This document shows positions 49,931-60,590 of a DNA stretch of 64,000 nucleotides, piece after piece. The notes under the pieces are model-generated. The model was given only the letters and a program-made list of their open reading frames with translations. It did not search any database and was not told where the DNA came from. How positions within the stretch are numbered: position 1 is the stretch's first letter; each line of letters starts with the position of its first letter. Made by a program: the position numbers and the translations under genes. Source of the stretch: Qipengyuania_B thermophila (lineage in GTDB: Bacteria > Pseudomonadota > Alphaproteobacteria > Sphingomonadales > Sphingomonadaceae); NCBI RefSeq assembly GCF_004153605.1, contig NZ_SDSI01000006.1, positions 1 to 64,000 of the forward strand, written 5' to 3'.

Positions 49931-50824
49931 ATGATGCGACCACCGGCACCCGTCATCCTCGTCGACTGGGGCACGACCAACCGCCGGGCCACGCTTGTCG
50001 GTCCTGGCGGCGCGGTGCTGGGCAGGGTGTCGGACGGGCTCGGCGTCCGCTCGGTGCCGGCAGGGGGCTTCGATGAAGCGGTGGCGGGGCTGCGCACAGC
50101 ACTCGGGGACCATCCCATGCTGCTCGCCGGGATGATCGGCTCGGCGCGCGGCTGGCGCGAGGCGCCTTACCTCGCCTGTCCTGTCGCTCTTGACGATCTT
50201 GCGGATGCGATCGTCTGGGTCGAGCCGGGCCGCACCGGCATCGTGCCCGGCGCGTGCGTGGCGGCGGAACGGGGCGGTCCGGACGTGATGCGCGGCGAGG
50301 AAGTGCAGGTGCTCGGTGCAGTGGCCGCAGGTGCCATTCCGCCGGATGCGCTCGTCTGTCATCCGGGCACCCACACGAAGTGGATGCGCGTCGCCGGAGG
50401 GCGGCTCGCCTGGTTCCGGACTCGCATGACCGGAGAACTGTTCGCGCTGCTGCGGGAACACAGCCTGCTTGCCGCTCGGCTGACGGGCGAGGCCGAAGAC
50501 GATGCCGATTTCCGCCGGGGCGTGCGCCGTGCGCTGGATGGGGGCGATCTGCTGGGCGACCTGTTCCAGATCCGGGTCCGCGAGGTGCTGAAGCTTGACT
50601 TGGGAAGCCCGGCATCCTTCGCCAGCGGGCTGCTGATCGGCAGCGATGTGGCGTCCGGCATCGCCGCCGGGCCGGAGGGCGTCGTGCATGTGCTCGGCCA
50701 GCCCAGCCTTGGCGCGCTCTACGCGGCGGCGCTGGCCGAGGCCGGTCGGCAGACCCTTGTCCACCGGGATGAACCGGCCTTTCTGCGCGGGATGCAGGCG
50801 CTTGCGGACAGGGTGCTGACATGA
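49931..50824 (+). CDS. dgoK: 2-dehydro-3-deoxygalactonokinase
   Basis: 297 aa from the ATG at 49931. The N-terminal phosphate-binding motif VILVDWGTTNRRATL is that of DgoK, followed by LLAGMIGSARGWREAPYLACP, VMRGEEVQVLGA and HPGTHTKWMRV. It phosphorylates 2-keto-3-deoxygalactonate to KDPGal in galactose or galactonate catabolism. Its stop overlaps the aldolase gene by 4 nt. Confidence 0.94.
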   Translation: MMRPPAPVILVDWGTTNRRATLVGPGGAVLGRVSDGLGVRSVPAGGFDEAVAGLRTALGDHPMLLAGMIGSARGWREAPYLACPVALDDLADAIVWVEPGRTGIVPGACVAAERGGPDVMRGEEVQVLGAVAAGAIPPDALVCHPGTHTKWMRVAGGRLAWFRTRMTGELFALLREHSLLAARLTGEAEDDADFRRGVRRALDGGDLLGDLFQIRVREVLKLDLGSPASFASGLLIGSDVASGIAAGPEGVVHVLGQPSLGALYAAALAEAGRQTLVHRDEPAFLRGMQALADRVLT

Positions 50825-51462
50825 CGGGAGTGACCGCCTTTCAGGCGCATCTGGCTGCCTGCCCGCTCGTCGCCATCCTGAGGGGCATCCGGCCCGGCGA
50901 GGCGGTCGCGGTGGGCGAAGCTTTGTGCGAGGCGGGACTGCGGATCATCGAGGTGCCGCTCAACTCGCCCGATCCGCTCGAGAGCATCGCGCGTCTGGCG
51001 CGGGCGCTCGGAAGCGCGGCGACCGTCGGCGCCGGCACCGTGACACGGCCGGGCGAGGTGCATGACGTGGCCGCCGCCGGCGCCACGCTGGTCGTGTCCC
51101 CCGCGACCGACCGGGAGGTGATCGCCGCCACCGCCGGGCTCGGCATGGCCAGCGTACCCGGCTATTTCACGCCGACCGAGGCCTTTGTCGCGCTCTACGC
51201 GGGCGCGCACGCGCTGAAGCTGTTTCCTGCCGAGGCGGCTTCGGCGGCGGTCCTTCGCGCCCACCGCGCCGTTCTTCCGCCAGCCGTTCCGGTGCTCGTG
51301 GTCGGCTCGATCACCCCGGAGGCGATGGCGGATTACCTGTCGGCCGGCGCGACCGGGTTCGGGCTCGGCGGCGCGCTCTACCGGCCCGGCGACTCGCCGG
51401 CGGCCGCGCGGGCCAGGGCGCGCCGCTTCGTGGAGCAGCTGGGCCGGGGCGATCGGGCGTGA
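50821..51462 (+). CDS. dgoA: 2-dehydro-3-deoxy-6-phosphogalactonate aldolase
   Basis: 213 aa. The KDPG/KDPGal aldolase fold shows LVAILRGIRPGEAVAVGEALCEAGLRIIEVPLNSP, with the proton-shuttle Glu, and ALKLFPAE, with the Schiff-base Lys. GAGTVTRPGEV is the phosphate-binding part. It splits KDPGal into pyruvate and glyceraldehyde-3-phosphate. It is coupled to dgoK upstream and to the dehydrogenase downstream. Confidence 0.94.
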   Translation: MTGVTAFQAHLAACPLVAILRGIRPGEAVAVGEALCEAGLRIIEVPLNSPDPLESIARLARALGSAATVGAGTVTRPGEVHDVAAAGATLVVSPATDREVIAATAGLGMASVPGYFTPTEAFVALYAGAHALKLFPAEAASAAVLRAHRAVLPPAVPVLVVGSITPEAMADYLSAGATGFGLGGALYRPGDSPAAARARARRFVEQLGRGDRA

Positions 51463-52397
51463 CAATCGGCATTGCCATCATCGGCTATGGCAAGATCGCC
51501 CGCGACCAGCACGTGCCGGCCATCGCCGCCAACGACAGCTTCCGGCTGGAGGCGATCTGCACGCGGGGGCCCGTCAGCGACGCGCCGGTTCCGGTGTTCG
51601 ACAATGCCGCAGCCATGTTCGGCGCGCTCGGCGCGTCAGTGCAGGCGGTGGTGGTGGCAACGCCGCCGGGGCCGCGCTTCGCCCTCGCGGAGGCGGCGCT
51701 CGCCGCCGGGCGCGCGGTGCTGCTGGAAAAGCCACCGGCGGCGACCCTTGGCGAAGTGGACGCGCTCGTGCGGCAGGCGCATGAGCGCGGGCTGGCCCTG
51801 TATGCCGGCTGGCACTCGCAGCATGCTGCGGCCGTCCAGCCGGCGGCACGGCTCCTTGCCGGGCGCACGGTCGGGCGGCTGCGGATCCGCTGGCACGAGG
51901 ACGTGCGCGTCTGGCATCCCGGGCAGGACTGGGTGTGGGACGCGGGCGGGCTGGGGGTTTTCGATCCCGGCATCAACGCGCTTTCCATCGCCAGCGCCAT
52001 CCTGCCGGCGCCGCTGATCGTTGGCGGCGCCTGCCTGAGCGTACCCGCAAACCGGCAATCCCCGATCGGGGCGGAGATCACCTTTTCCGGCATCGACGGT
52101 GCCGCTTCGTTCAACTGGAACCACACCGGGGCCGAGGAGTGGACGATCGACATCGACACGGCCGACGGGCTGTCGCTGTCGCTGCGCGAGGGCGGCGCCC
52201 GGCTGTTCGTGGGCGGTGCGGAGCAGCGGCTCGACGGAGCGGGCGAGTATCCCTCGCTCTATCGCCGTTTCGCCGGGCTGGTGAACGCCCGCGCGGTGGA
52301 GGTCGATGCCGAGCCGATGCGGATCGTCGCCGACGCGATGCTGGTCGCCAGGCGCGGCGCGGCGCCGGCATTCCACTGGAACGGGACGGACGCGTGA
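51459..52397 (+). CDS. D-galactose 1-dehydrogenase (Gfo/Idh/MocA family)
   Basis: 312 aa from a GTG at 51459 in a GTGA overlap. The Rossmann motif GIAIIGYGKIARDQHVPAI is followed by VVVATPPGPRF, LLEKPPAATLGEVD with the catalytic-region EKP and AGWHSQHAAAVQPA. DWVWDAGGLGVFDPGINALS completes the C-terminal sheet motif. Together with the kinase and aldolase this is the oxidation step of the De Ley-Doudoroff pathway; lactonase and galactonate dehydratase are not in the window. Arabinose is a common second substrate. Confidence 0.85.
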   Translation: MTIGIAIIGYGKIARDQHVPAIAANDSFRLEAICTRGPVSDAPVPVFDNAAAMFGALGASVQAVVVATPPGPRFALAEAALAAGRAVLLEKPPAATLGEVDALVRQAHERGLALYAGWHSQHAAAVQPAARLLAGRTVGRLRIRWHEDVRVWHPGQDWVWDAGGLGVFDPGINALSIASAILPAPLIVGGACLSVPANRQSPIGAEITFSGIDGAASFNWNHTGAEEWTIDIDTADGLSLSLREGGARLFVGGAEQRLDGAGEYPSLYRRFAGLVNARAVEVDAEPMRIVADAMLVARRGAAPAFHWNGTDA

Positions 52398-52421
52398 GGC
52401 GCCGTTGCCGTGCGCGCGGCG

Positions 52422-54347
<1,926 letters not shown>

Positions 54348-54437
54348 GAGCGTGGTTCCCCTTCTGCGGCGATCAAAGCACCACGGGGGCGCGGCGTCGA
54401 GTCCGGCCGCGTGGGGCGACGCGACGCGCCGGGTTGG

Positions 54438-54468
54438 GGCACCGCGCGAGCGGCGGGTGCGCGGTGCC
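54438..54468 (-). terminator. Hairpin after the TonB receptor gene
   Basis: GGCACCGCGC (54438-54447) pairs perfectly with GCGCGGTGCC (54459-54468), loop 11 nt, 20 nt past the receptor stop. There is no T-tract; it is probably the 3' end of the lipoprotein-receptor transcript. Confidence 0.6.
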
Positions 54469-54487
54469 GCGCTTCCGCGCGCGCTGC

Positions 54488-57220
54488 TCAGAAGTCGTAG
54501 GCGGCCGACAGCGAGATCGAGCGACCGACCTCGTAGCTGTTCACCTCGATCCGCTGCACGCCGTTGGTCTGATACTCGAAATTGCCGCGGCCGAAGATGT
54601 TGCGGGCTTCGAATTTCAGCTCCAGCGGCAGGCCGAGGAAATTGACCGCCTCGCGCGCCACGAGATCGACCCGCAGTCCCGGATCCTCCTCGATGTCGGG
54701 CAGGCCGCTGGTGCCGCGGCTGGTCACGCGCTTGCTGGCATAGGACAGGAGCAGCGTGACCTGCTGGAGCCGTTCGGTGTCCTCGAGCCCGAGCTGGAGA
54801 TTGACGAGGTGATCGGATTGGCCGGTCAGCGGCCGTCTGTCGATGAAGAAGTCGCTCGCCGGACGGGTGCCGCCGGGGAAGACGTTGGTCGTGTCGCCCT
54901 CGCGCACGGAGATCGAGGACTGAGTGAAGGTGTAGTTCGCCACCGCGATCAGCTGCTTGGTGGTGAACCAGCCTCCCAGCCCGGTCAGATCGTGCCCGTA
55001 CTGCAGATCCACTTCCGCCCCGTACAGCCGGGCGCTCGGCGCGTTGGCGAAGCTGGTCAGCTGGTCATTGTCGGAAAAGCTCGAATAGGCTTCGATCGGG
55101 CGCCGGATGTCCTTGAAGAAACCGGCCACGCTCGCCCGGTTGCCGCGTCCGAAGTAGTATTCGGCGCGCACTTCCGCGTTGGTCAGGGTGCTGTCCTTGA
55201 GGAAGGGGTTGCCGTTGAACTGCCGGTTGGTTTCCGGGTCGTAGTAGGTCTGGAAGATGAGCTCGCGGAACTGCGGCCGGGCAATGGTGCGCGAGGCGGC
55301 GGCGCGCAGCTGCACGCCGTCGGCCGGCACGTAGGTGACCGTCAACGCCGGGAGGAAGTAATCGTTGCGCAGCAGCGTGCCGCTCGCCTCGTTCACCGGC
55401 GCGTTGTTGAGGATGACGGGGTTCACCTCCTGCCGCGCGTCCTCGTAGCGGACCCCCACATCCACCGTCAGCCCGTCGAACGGGGAGAGGCTCGCCTGCG
55501 CATAGCCGGCATGGATCTCCAGCTCGGCGGTGAAGGCCGGATCGGCCTGGGTCGTTTCCACGAGGTTAAATTCGTAGAAGTCGACGAGCGCATCGCCGAG
55601 CAGCAGGTCGGGACGCAGCGCGCCGGCGGCGCGATCGAAGCTCGTCGGAGCGTTGATCAGGAACTCGCGCCGCTCGGAATACCGGTCGGTCAGCGTGTAG
55701 GCGTAGCCCCCCGTGACGCGGATGCGGTCCTTGAGCGCGTAGCTCAGATCGACCCCGCCGGTGTAGAGCTTCTCCGTGAGGTCGGAGAACACCACGGCGG
55801 CCGTGCCGCGCTGGCGGTCGAGCACGTTGATGAACGTGTTGCCGAGCGGATCGGCGGCGTTGTTGGAGCGGACATATTCGAACAGGTATTCGTACGGAGC
55901 CTCGCGGTCGGTCTGCGCATAGCCGCCGCGCAGGTCCACCGACAGCGGCCCGAAGCGCAGCTCCGCCACGCCCTGGGTGTTGATGAGCTGCCGCTCGAAC
56001 CAGCCGGTGCGCGCCGCCTGTTCCGAAAAGCCCGTCTGGAAGTCCTCGCCCTGCGACAGCGAGGACTGCTTTACTACGTCGCGGATGTAGAGGTTCGTCC
56101 AGCGCAGCCGGCTCTGTCCCAGTTCGAGGCCGAGGCCGAGCAGGCCGTTCACGAGGATCCGGTTGTCCGTCACGATGTCGCGGAAGTCGGTGTCGAGCTC
56201 GAGATCGGAGTTGATGGCCGTCTGCGCGGTGATGAACCGGTTGCGCCAGCGGTTGGAGATCGAGGCGGTGGCGATGACGCCGAGCCGTCCGCTGTCGCCG
56301 AAGTCGGTGGAGGTGCCGCCGCTGATGCTGGCGCTCCAGTTCGCCGGAAGATGGTCGATCTTCTGCAGGAGCACGAGGTTCGGATTGCCGAGCTGCTTGA
56401 TGATCTCGCCCTGCTGCGCGCGGGAGAAGTCGGACAGCCGCTCACCGCTGTCGAAGAAAGCCTGCAGCGCCGGCGGCACCTTGCGGGTGCCGTCGTCGAA
56501 GCCGAACCAGTCGAAGTCGGACCCGTAATAGGCAAGGCCGTTCTGGAAGGTCGTTTCCGTGTCGCCGCTGATCCCGGCGCCGATGCGCAGGAACGGCTCG
56601 TCCGGCACGGCGCGGGTGGTGAGATTGATCACCCCGCCGCCGAACTCGCCGGGAAAGTTGGCCGAGTAGGTCTTCTGCACGAGGCTGGACGCGACGATGT
56701 TGGTGGGAAAGATGTCCAGCGGCACCACGCGGCTGAGCGGTTCGGGCGAGGGCAGCGCGAGGCCGTTCAGCAGCGCCAGCGAATAGCGGTCGCCAAGGCC
56801 GCGCACGAACACGAAGCCGTTGCCCTGGATGGACAGGCCGGTGACCCGCCCCAGCGCGCCGGCGATGTCGCCCTCGCCGGTGCGGGCGATCTGCTCCGTC
56901 GACAGCACGGAGATGACCTGCGACGAGCTGCGGGTGATGTCGCGGATGCGCCGACCGGTGACGACGATCTCGTTGCCACCGCCCGGGATCGAGACGTCCG
57001 GCTGCCGGTCGCCGGCGCCTTCCTCGCCCACGTCCGGGCCGGGCACCTCGGTCGCTTCGTCATCGGCCTGCGTCTGCTCCGCCGGGGGCAGCGGCATGCC
57101 GGTGGTGCCGGGCTGTCCGACCGTCCCCTGGGCCATGAGCGCGCCGGGGACGACGAGGCTGCCCAGCGACAGGATCGTTCCCCCCATGAGCAGCCGGAAC
57201 AGCCGCGTGCCAGTCGCCAT
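54488..57220 (-). CDS. TonB-dependent outer-membrane receptor
   Basis: 910 aa from the ATG at 57220, with GAAGGG about 9 nt upstream. The signal peptide ends ALMAQG, followed by an acidic linker. The plug spans about 75-200 (NEIVVTGRRIRDITRSSSQVISVL as the TonB-box/plug start, FVFVRGLGDRYSLALLNGLALPSP). The 22-strand barrel fills the rest, with ARPQFREL and the terminal Phe of AAYDF. It imports a large or scarce nutrient using TonB energy. The preceding lipoprotein gene is 77 nt upstream with a strong hairpin between. A Pho-box-like site upstream of that gene suggests phosphate-linked ligands. Confidence 0.94.
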   Translation of the reverse strand: MATGTRLFRLLMGGTILSLGSLVVPGALMAQGTVGQPGTTGMPLPPAEQTQADDEATEVPGPDVGEEGAGDRQPDVSIPGGGNEIVVTGRRIRDITRSSSQVISVLSTEQIARTGEGDIAGALGRVTGLSIQGNGFVFVRGLGDRYSLALLNGLALPSPEPLSRVVPLDIFPTNIVASSLVQKTYSANFPGEFGGGVINLTTRAVPDEPFLRIGAGISGDTETTFQNGLAYYGSDFDWFGFDDGTRKVPPALQAFFDSGERLSDFSRAQQGEIIKQLGNPNLVLLQKIDHLPANWSASISGGTSTDFGDSGRLGVIATASISNRWRNRFITAQTAINSDLELDTDFRDIVTDNRILVNGLLGLGLELGQSRLRWTNLYIRDVVKQSSLSQGEDFQTGFSEQAARTGWFERQLINTQGVAELRFGPLSVDLRGGYAQTDREAPYEYLFEYVRSNNAADPLGNTFINVLDRQRGTAAVVFSDLTEKLYTGGVDLSYALKDRIRVTGGYAYTLTDRYSERREFLINAPTSFDRAAGALRPDLLLGDALVDFYEFNLVETTQADPAFTAELEIHAGYAQASLSPFDGLTVDVGVRYEDARQEVNPVILNNAPVNEASGTLLRNDYFLPALTVTYVPADGVQLRAAASRTIARPQFRELIFQTYYDPETNRQFNGNPFLKDSTLTNAEVRAEYYFGRGNRASVAGFFKDIRRPIEAYSSFSDNDQLTSFANAPSARLYGAEVDLQYGHDLTGLGGWFTTKQLIAVANYTFTQSSISVREGDTTNVFPGGTRPASDFFIDRRPLTGQSDHLVNLQLGLEDTERLQQVTLLLSYASKRVTSRGTSGLPDIEEDPGLRVDLVAREAVNFLGLPLELKFEARNIFGRGNFEYQTNGVQRIEVNSYEVGRSISLSAAYDF

Positions 57221-57264
57221 CGTCAATGCCCTTCGAAACGGTGTCAGTTCGGTCTTGGAAGTGG

Positions 57265-57292
57265 GCCGGGGCGGCCAGGTGGCCGCCCCGGC
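57265..57292. repeat. Perfect 12-bp hairpin between lipoprotein and TonB receptor genes
   Basis: GCCGGGGCGGCC (57265-57276) and GGCCGCCCCGGC (57281-57292) are perfect complements with a 4-nt loop (AGGT). It begins 5 nt after the lipoprotein stop. There is no T-tract, so it probably stabilises or partly terminates the upstream mRNA, setting the lipoprotein:receptor ratio. Confidence 0.85.
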
Positions 57293-57297
57293 TGCGG

Positions 57298-58875
57298 TCA
57301 GCTGGTGTAGACCGGCAGGCTGTCGCAGCTGCCGGTGCTGCTCTGGCCGAAATTCGCGGTGGCCGAATTGCAGGTCCAGCCGCGGTACCAGGTGTCGTTG
57401 GCGTCCCGCACGGCGCCGATGGTGCTCACGCTGTCGAAGAAGGTCGAGAGCGCGGCCGGATTGAAGGCCGGCACGCCTGCCTCGTTGGCACCGTTGACGA
57501 AGGTCAGGGTGAGCGTGTTCGTGAACGGCGAGCGGTTGTTGCTGCCGACGCGGAAGATCGCCTCGGCCTGCGCCGCCGTGGCACCGCCGCCCGAGCCGTT
57601 GACGAAGGCGGTGGCGCAATCGAGCACGACCGATTCGAACCGCGGCGGCCCGCGATCCTGCAGCGCGGCATCGGCGGCGCGGATGGTCGCGGCATCGTCG
57701 ATCCGCAGGCAGCCCGGGCCGCCGGCGGACACCACGACCGCGTTGGCGAGGGTGAAGTCGGCGCCGCCGCGCAGGCGCAGCACCGGCGCGGCCGCGGCGT
57801 TGCGAGCGATGAAGGTCGCGTTGCTGATCTGGAGATTGGTGCGCGGCAGGCTGTCGACGAACGGATTGGTCGAATCCAGCTCGATGATCGAGTCGCCCGC
57901 ACCCTGCCGCTGGACGGCGATGGTGTACTGGATGTTCGTCTGTGAACCGGTGTCAACGTCGATGCTGTCGTCCTCGGCGCCGACCACCACCAGATACTTC
58001 ATATTGACGAAGCCGCCGAAGAACTCGACCCCGTCATCCGAGCTGTTGTAGCTCATGATATGGCTGAGCTGCGTGCCGGTGCCGGTGCCGCCGGTGGTGA
58101 GCGACTGAAGCTCGTTGTCGCCCGACAGCACGAAGCCGGAGTAGCGGATCTGCACATAGCGCATCACGCCCGAATTGTCGTTCGGCGTCGCGCCGCCATA
58201 GAGGGCCGGCTGGGCCGCGCCCTCGACCTGCCGCTCGCAGTTGACGGTGCCGGGCGTCGCGCCGGGGGCGATGCAGTCGGTGGTCGGCGCGCGGCCGGCC
58301 AGCACCACGCCGCCCCACTGGCCGGACGAGGCTTCGCGCCCGACATTCAGTCCCTGCACATTGTCGCGGCTGGTGAAGATGATCGGGCGCGCGGCCGTGC
58401 CGACGGCGTTGATGCGGTTGCCGCGGTTCACCATCAGGAACGAGGCGCCGCTGGCGAATACGGTGACCCCCGGCTCGATGCCCAGCACGACGTTCGTGTC
58501 GGCGCTGCTCGGCGCCGGACCGCCATCGGTGCCGACATCCACGCGGCCGTTCATCTGGTAGAGCAGGCCCGGGACGTAGGGCAGGGTGGTGGACGCGGTG
58601 AAGCGCGCCGGCATGGTGCAGACCCGGTAGGTGCCGGTCGGTCCGGTGATCGTGCCGGCGTCGGTCAGCTGCGCGGGATTGGCGATGGTCGGGCACCCGG
58701 CGGCCGGAGTGACGCCCGCCGCGGGCGGCGGCGTTGTGGGCGACGGCGCGGGTGCCGGCGGGTTGTTGATGGTGATGTTGCCGCCGGTCCCCGGCGAAGC
58801 GATGTCGTCGGCGCCGCAGGCGGCCAGTGCCAGCACGCTGCAGCCGAGCGCGATTGTGCGATGGATGTGTGTCAC
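57298..58875 (-). CDS. Surface lipoprotein paired with a TonB receptor
   Basis: 525 aa from a GTG at 58875, with GAGGGGA 9 nt upstream. The lipobox is LALAAC. A Pro-rich linker (about 40-58) leads to a large repetitive beta-rich domain with stretches such as GQWGGVVLAGRAPT, GVMRYVQIRYSGF and GVEFFGGFVNMKYLVVVGAEDDSIDVDTG, consistent with a parallel beta-helix. Such lipoproteins commonly accompany TonB receptors in Sphingomonadales and Caulobacterales. It is the first gene of the operon and probably captures or presents the receptor's substrate at the surface. Confidence 0.85.
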   Translation of the reverse strand: MTHIHRTIALGCSVLALAACGADDIASPGTGGNITINNPPAPAPSPTTPPPAAGVTPAAGCPTIANPAQLTDAGTITGPTGTYRVCTMPARFTASTTLPYVPGLLYQMNGRVDVGTDGGPAPSSADTNVVLGIEPGVTVFASGASFLMVNRGNRINAVGTAARPIIFTSRDNVQGLNVGREASSGQWGGVVLAGRAPTTDCIAPGATPGTVNCERQVEGAAQPALYGGATPNDNSGVMRYVQIRYSGFVLSGDNELQSLTTGGTGTGTQLSHIMSYNSSDDGVEFFGGFVNMKYLVVVGAEDDSIDVDTGSQTNIQYTIAVQRQGAGDSIIELDSTNPFVDSLPRTNLQISNATFIARNAAAAPVLRLRGGADFTLANAVVVSAGGPGCLRIDDAATIRAADAALQDRGPPRFESVVLDCATAFVNGSGGGATAAQAEAIFRVGSNNRSPFTNTLTLTFVNGANEAGVPAFNPAALSTFFDSVSTIGAVRDANDTWYRGWTCNSATANFGQSSTGSCDSLPVYTS

Positions 58876-58969
58876 GAAAACTGTCCCCTCGACAGCCGGG
58901 CGGGGCGTCCGTCCGGCGAGTCGGCCCGGCGCTCCTCCGCCTTGCCTGCAGCCCGGCTATCGGCGGTCG

Positions 58970-58987
58970 ATGACAGTTTTCTGGCAG
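58970..58987 (-). promoter_or_regulatory. Pho-box-like element of the lipoprotein-receptor operon
   Basis: On the minus strand the half-sites CTGCCAG and CTGTCAT are separated by AAAA (11-bp period), matching the PhoB box CTGTCATAWAWCTGTCAY at 12 of 14 half-site bases. A second perfect CTGTCAT half-site lies at 59007-59001. GATAGC 8 nt downstream could be the -10. Confidence 0.55.
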
Positions 58988-59065
58988 GCTCCTGCTGAAG
59001 ATGACAGCTTTGTCGCAAAGCGCGCAAATGCGCGAAATACCGAAGAAATCTTTTTCAGCGCCCGG
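58988..59065. other. Upstream end of the TonB operon promoter region
   Basis: A short gap before the convergent-side msrA stop. It contains the extra CTGTCAT half-site (minus strand) and an A/T-richer stretch; no gene. Confidence 0.35.
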
Positions 59066-59605
59066 TCACTGTCCGCCCCGCACCCGCTCTGCAAAGCTGC
59101 GGCGCAGCTTCTGCAGCTTGGGCGGGATCACTGCCAGACAGTAAGGATTGCGCTGCCCTTCGCCCTCCCAGTACTCCTGGTGGTAATCCTCGGCCGGGTA
59201 CCACTGCGCCGGGCCTTCGATGGTCGTCACGGCACTCTCGCCCGGATGCTCGGCATTCCAGCGCGCGATCGCCTGTTCCGCCTCCGCACGCTGTCCGTCC
59301 GTCACGGGGAAGATCGCGGAGCGGTACTGGGTGCCGATGTCGTTCCCCTGCCGGTTCAGCTGGGTCGGGTCGTGCGTGCCCATGAACACGTCGAGCAGGT
59401 CGCCATAGCTCAGGGCATCAGGGTCGAAGGTCACGCGCACCGCCTCCGCATGACCGGTCGTGCCCGAGCACACCTGCTTGTAGGTGGGGTTGGCCACGTC
59501 GCCGCCGATGTAGCCGCTCTCGACATCCTTCACGCCCACAACGTCGCGGAACACCGCCTCCGTGCACCAGAAGCACCCGCCCGCCACGATCGCCTGCTCT
59601 TCCAT
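59066..59605 (-). CDS. msrA: Peptide methionine sulfoxide reductase MsrA
   Basis: 179 aa from the ATG at 59605, with AAAGGAG about 8 nt upstream. GGCFWCTEAVF near residue 10 contains the catalytic Cys11, and GYIGGDVANPTYKQVCSGTTGHAEAV and FMGTHDPTQLNRQGNDIGTQYRS are the other MsrA blocks. It reduces S-methionine sulfoxide in proteins. It lacks a signal peptide and so is cytoplasmic. Recycling cysteines at the C-terminus are not obvious beyond NPYCLAVI. Confidence 0.97.
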   Translation of the reverse strand: MEEQAIVAGGCFWCTEAVFRDVVGVKDVESGYIGGDVANPTYKQVCSGTTGHAEAVRVTFDPDALSYGDLLDVFMGTHDPTQLNRQGNDIGTQYRSAIFPVTDGQRAEAEQAIARWNAEHPGESAVTTIEGPAQWYPAEDYHQEYWEGEGQRNPYCLAVIPPKLQKLRRSFAERVRGGQ

Positions 59606-59707
59606 CGCCTCGACTCCTTTGCCGGTCAGGTAGGGCGGCAGACCTCGCTTGTCACCGGACGAGCTTCGACTAGGATGCGCCGCCATCGACCCACCGGAGA
59701 CATGCTG

Positions 59708-60577
59708 ATGCGCCCGACCCTTTGCGCCGCGCTTGCCGGCGCCGCCCTGCTCGCTGTTCCTGCCGCCGCCGGCTCTTACCGGCACGAGGCGGAGCAACCT
59801 GCCGGCGCCGCGACCGAGACGTTCCTGCGCCAGCACGGAGAGGCGCTGGCGGGCGCCATCAACCACCCGACCCGGGCCGAGGACCGCGCGCGCGACGCCT
59901 ACCGGCATCCGGAGGAAACACTGGCCTTCTGGCAGGTGGCGCCGGACATGAAGGTCGGCGAGTACGCGCCGGGGGGCGGATGGTTCTCGCGCCTGCTGGG
60001 GCATTACCTCGGCGGAGAGGGCGAGCTGGTAGGTCTGTTCTTCTCCACGAGTACGGCTGCCGACGCCGCCGGACAGGACCGGCTGCGCGCGGCCGCGGCC
60101 AAGTTCCCGGCCGACGTGGCGGGCTTTACCGGCCTGCCGGCGGACCGGTTTGCGGCCTACACCCTTGACGCGGTGCCCGCGGACGAGCGCGGCACGTTCG
60201 ACCGGATCATCATCGCCCGCATGATGCACAATCTTCACGGGCGCGGCATTGCCGACACGGAGCTGCGCGCCATGCGCGATCTGCTGAAGGATGACGGCAT
60301 GATCGGGGTGGAACAACACCGCGCCCGCGCCGACGCGCCGTGGAGCTACGCCAACGGTTCGAAGGGCTACATGCGCCAGGACGACGTGATCGCGCTCATG
60401 CGGCTCAACGGCTTCGAACTGGTGGGTGCGAGCGAGGCGAACGCCAATCCGCGCGATCCGGCCAACCATGCCGAGGGCGTGTGGGAAATGCCGCCGATCC
60501 TGCGCACGCAGCGCGAGGATCTGCGCGGGCTGGGCGAAAGCGACCGCATGACCCTGCTGTTCCGCAAGGCCCGCTGA
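59708..60577 (+). CDS. Exported class I methyltransferase-like protein
   Basis: 289 aa from the ATG at 59708, with GGAG 9 nt upstream (ATG 59702 is two codons longer). A signal peptide MRPTLCAALAGAALLAVPAAA is clear. The rest resembles a Rossmann methyltransferase: KVGEYAPGGGWFSRLLGHYL (motif I-like), a central DAVPADERGTFDRIIIARMMHNLH and a C-terminal strand FELVGASEANANPRDPA. SAM is not expected in the periplasm, so activity there is doubtful. Similar exported proteins occur in sphingomonads with unknown roles. Confidence 0.82.
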   Translation: MRPTLCAALAGAALLAVPAAAGSYRHEAEQPAGAATETFLRQHGEALAGAINHPTRAEDRARDAYRHPEETLAFWQVAPDMKVGEYAPGGGWFSRLLGHYLGGEGELVGLFFSTSTAADAAGQDRLRAAAAKFPADVAGFTGLPADRFAAYTLDAVPADERGTFDRIIIARMMHNLHGRGIADTELRAMRDLLKDDGMIGVEQHRARADAPWSYANGSKGYMRQDDVIALMRLNGFELVGASEANANPRDPANHAEGVWEMPPILRTQREDLRGLGESDRMTLLFRKAR

Positions 60578-60590
60578 CAACGGTTCGCGC

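Noticed and set aside
54434..57310. A 958-codon plus-strand frame opposite the TonB receptor
   Set aside because: Composition is Arg/Gly/Val-rich without domains, and the minus strand encodes a full receptor.
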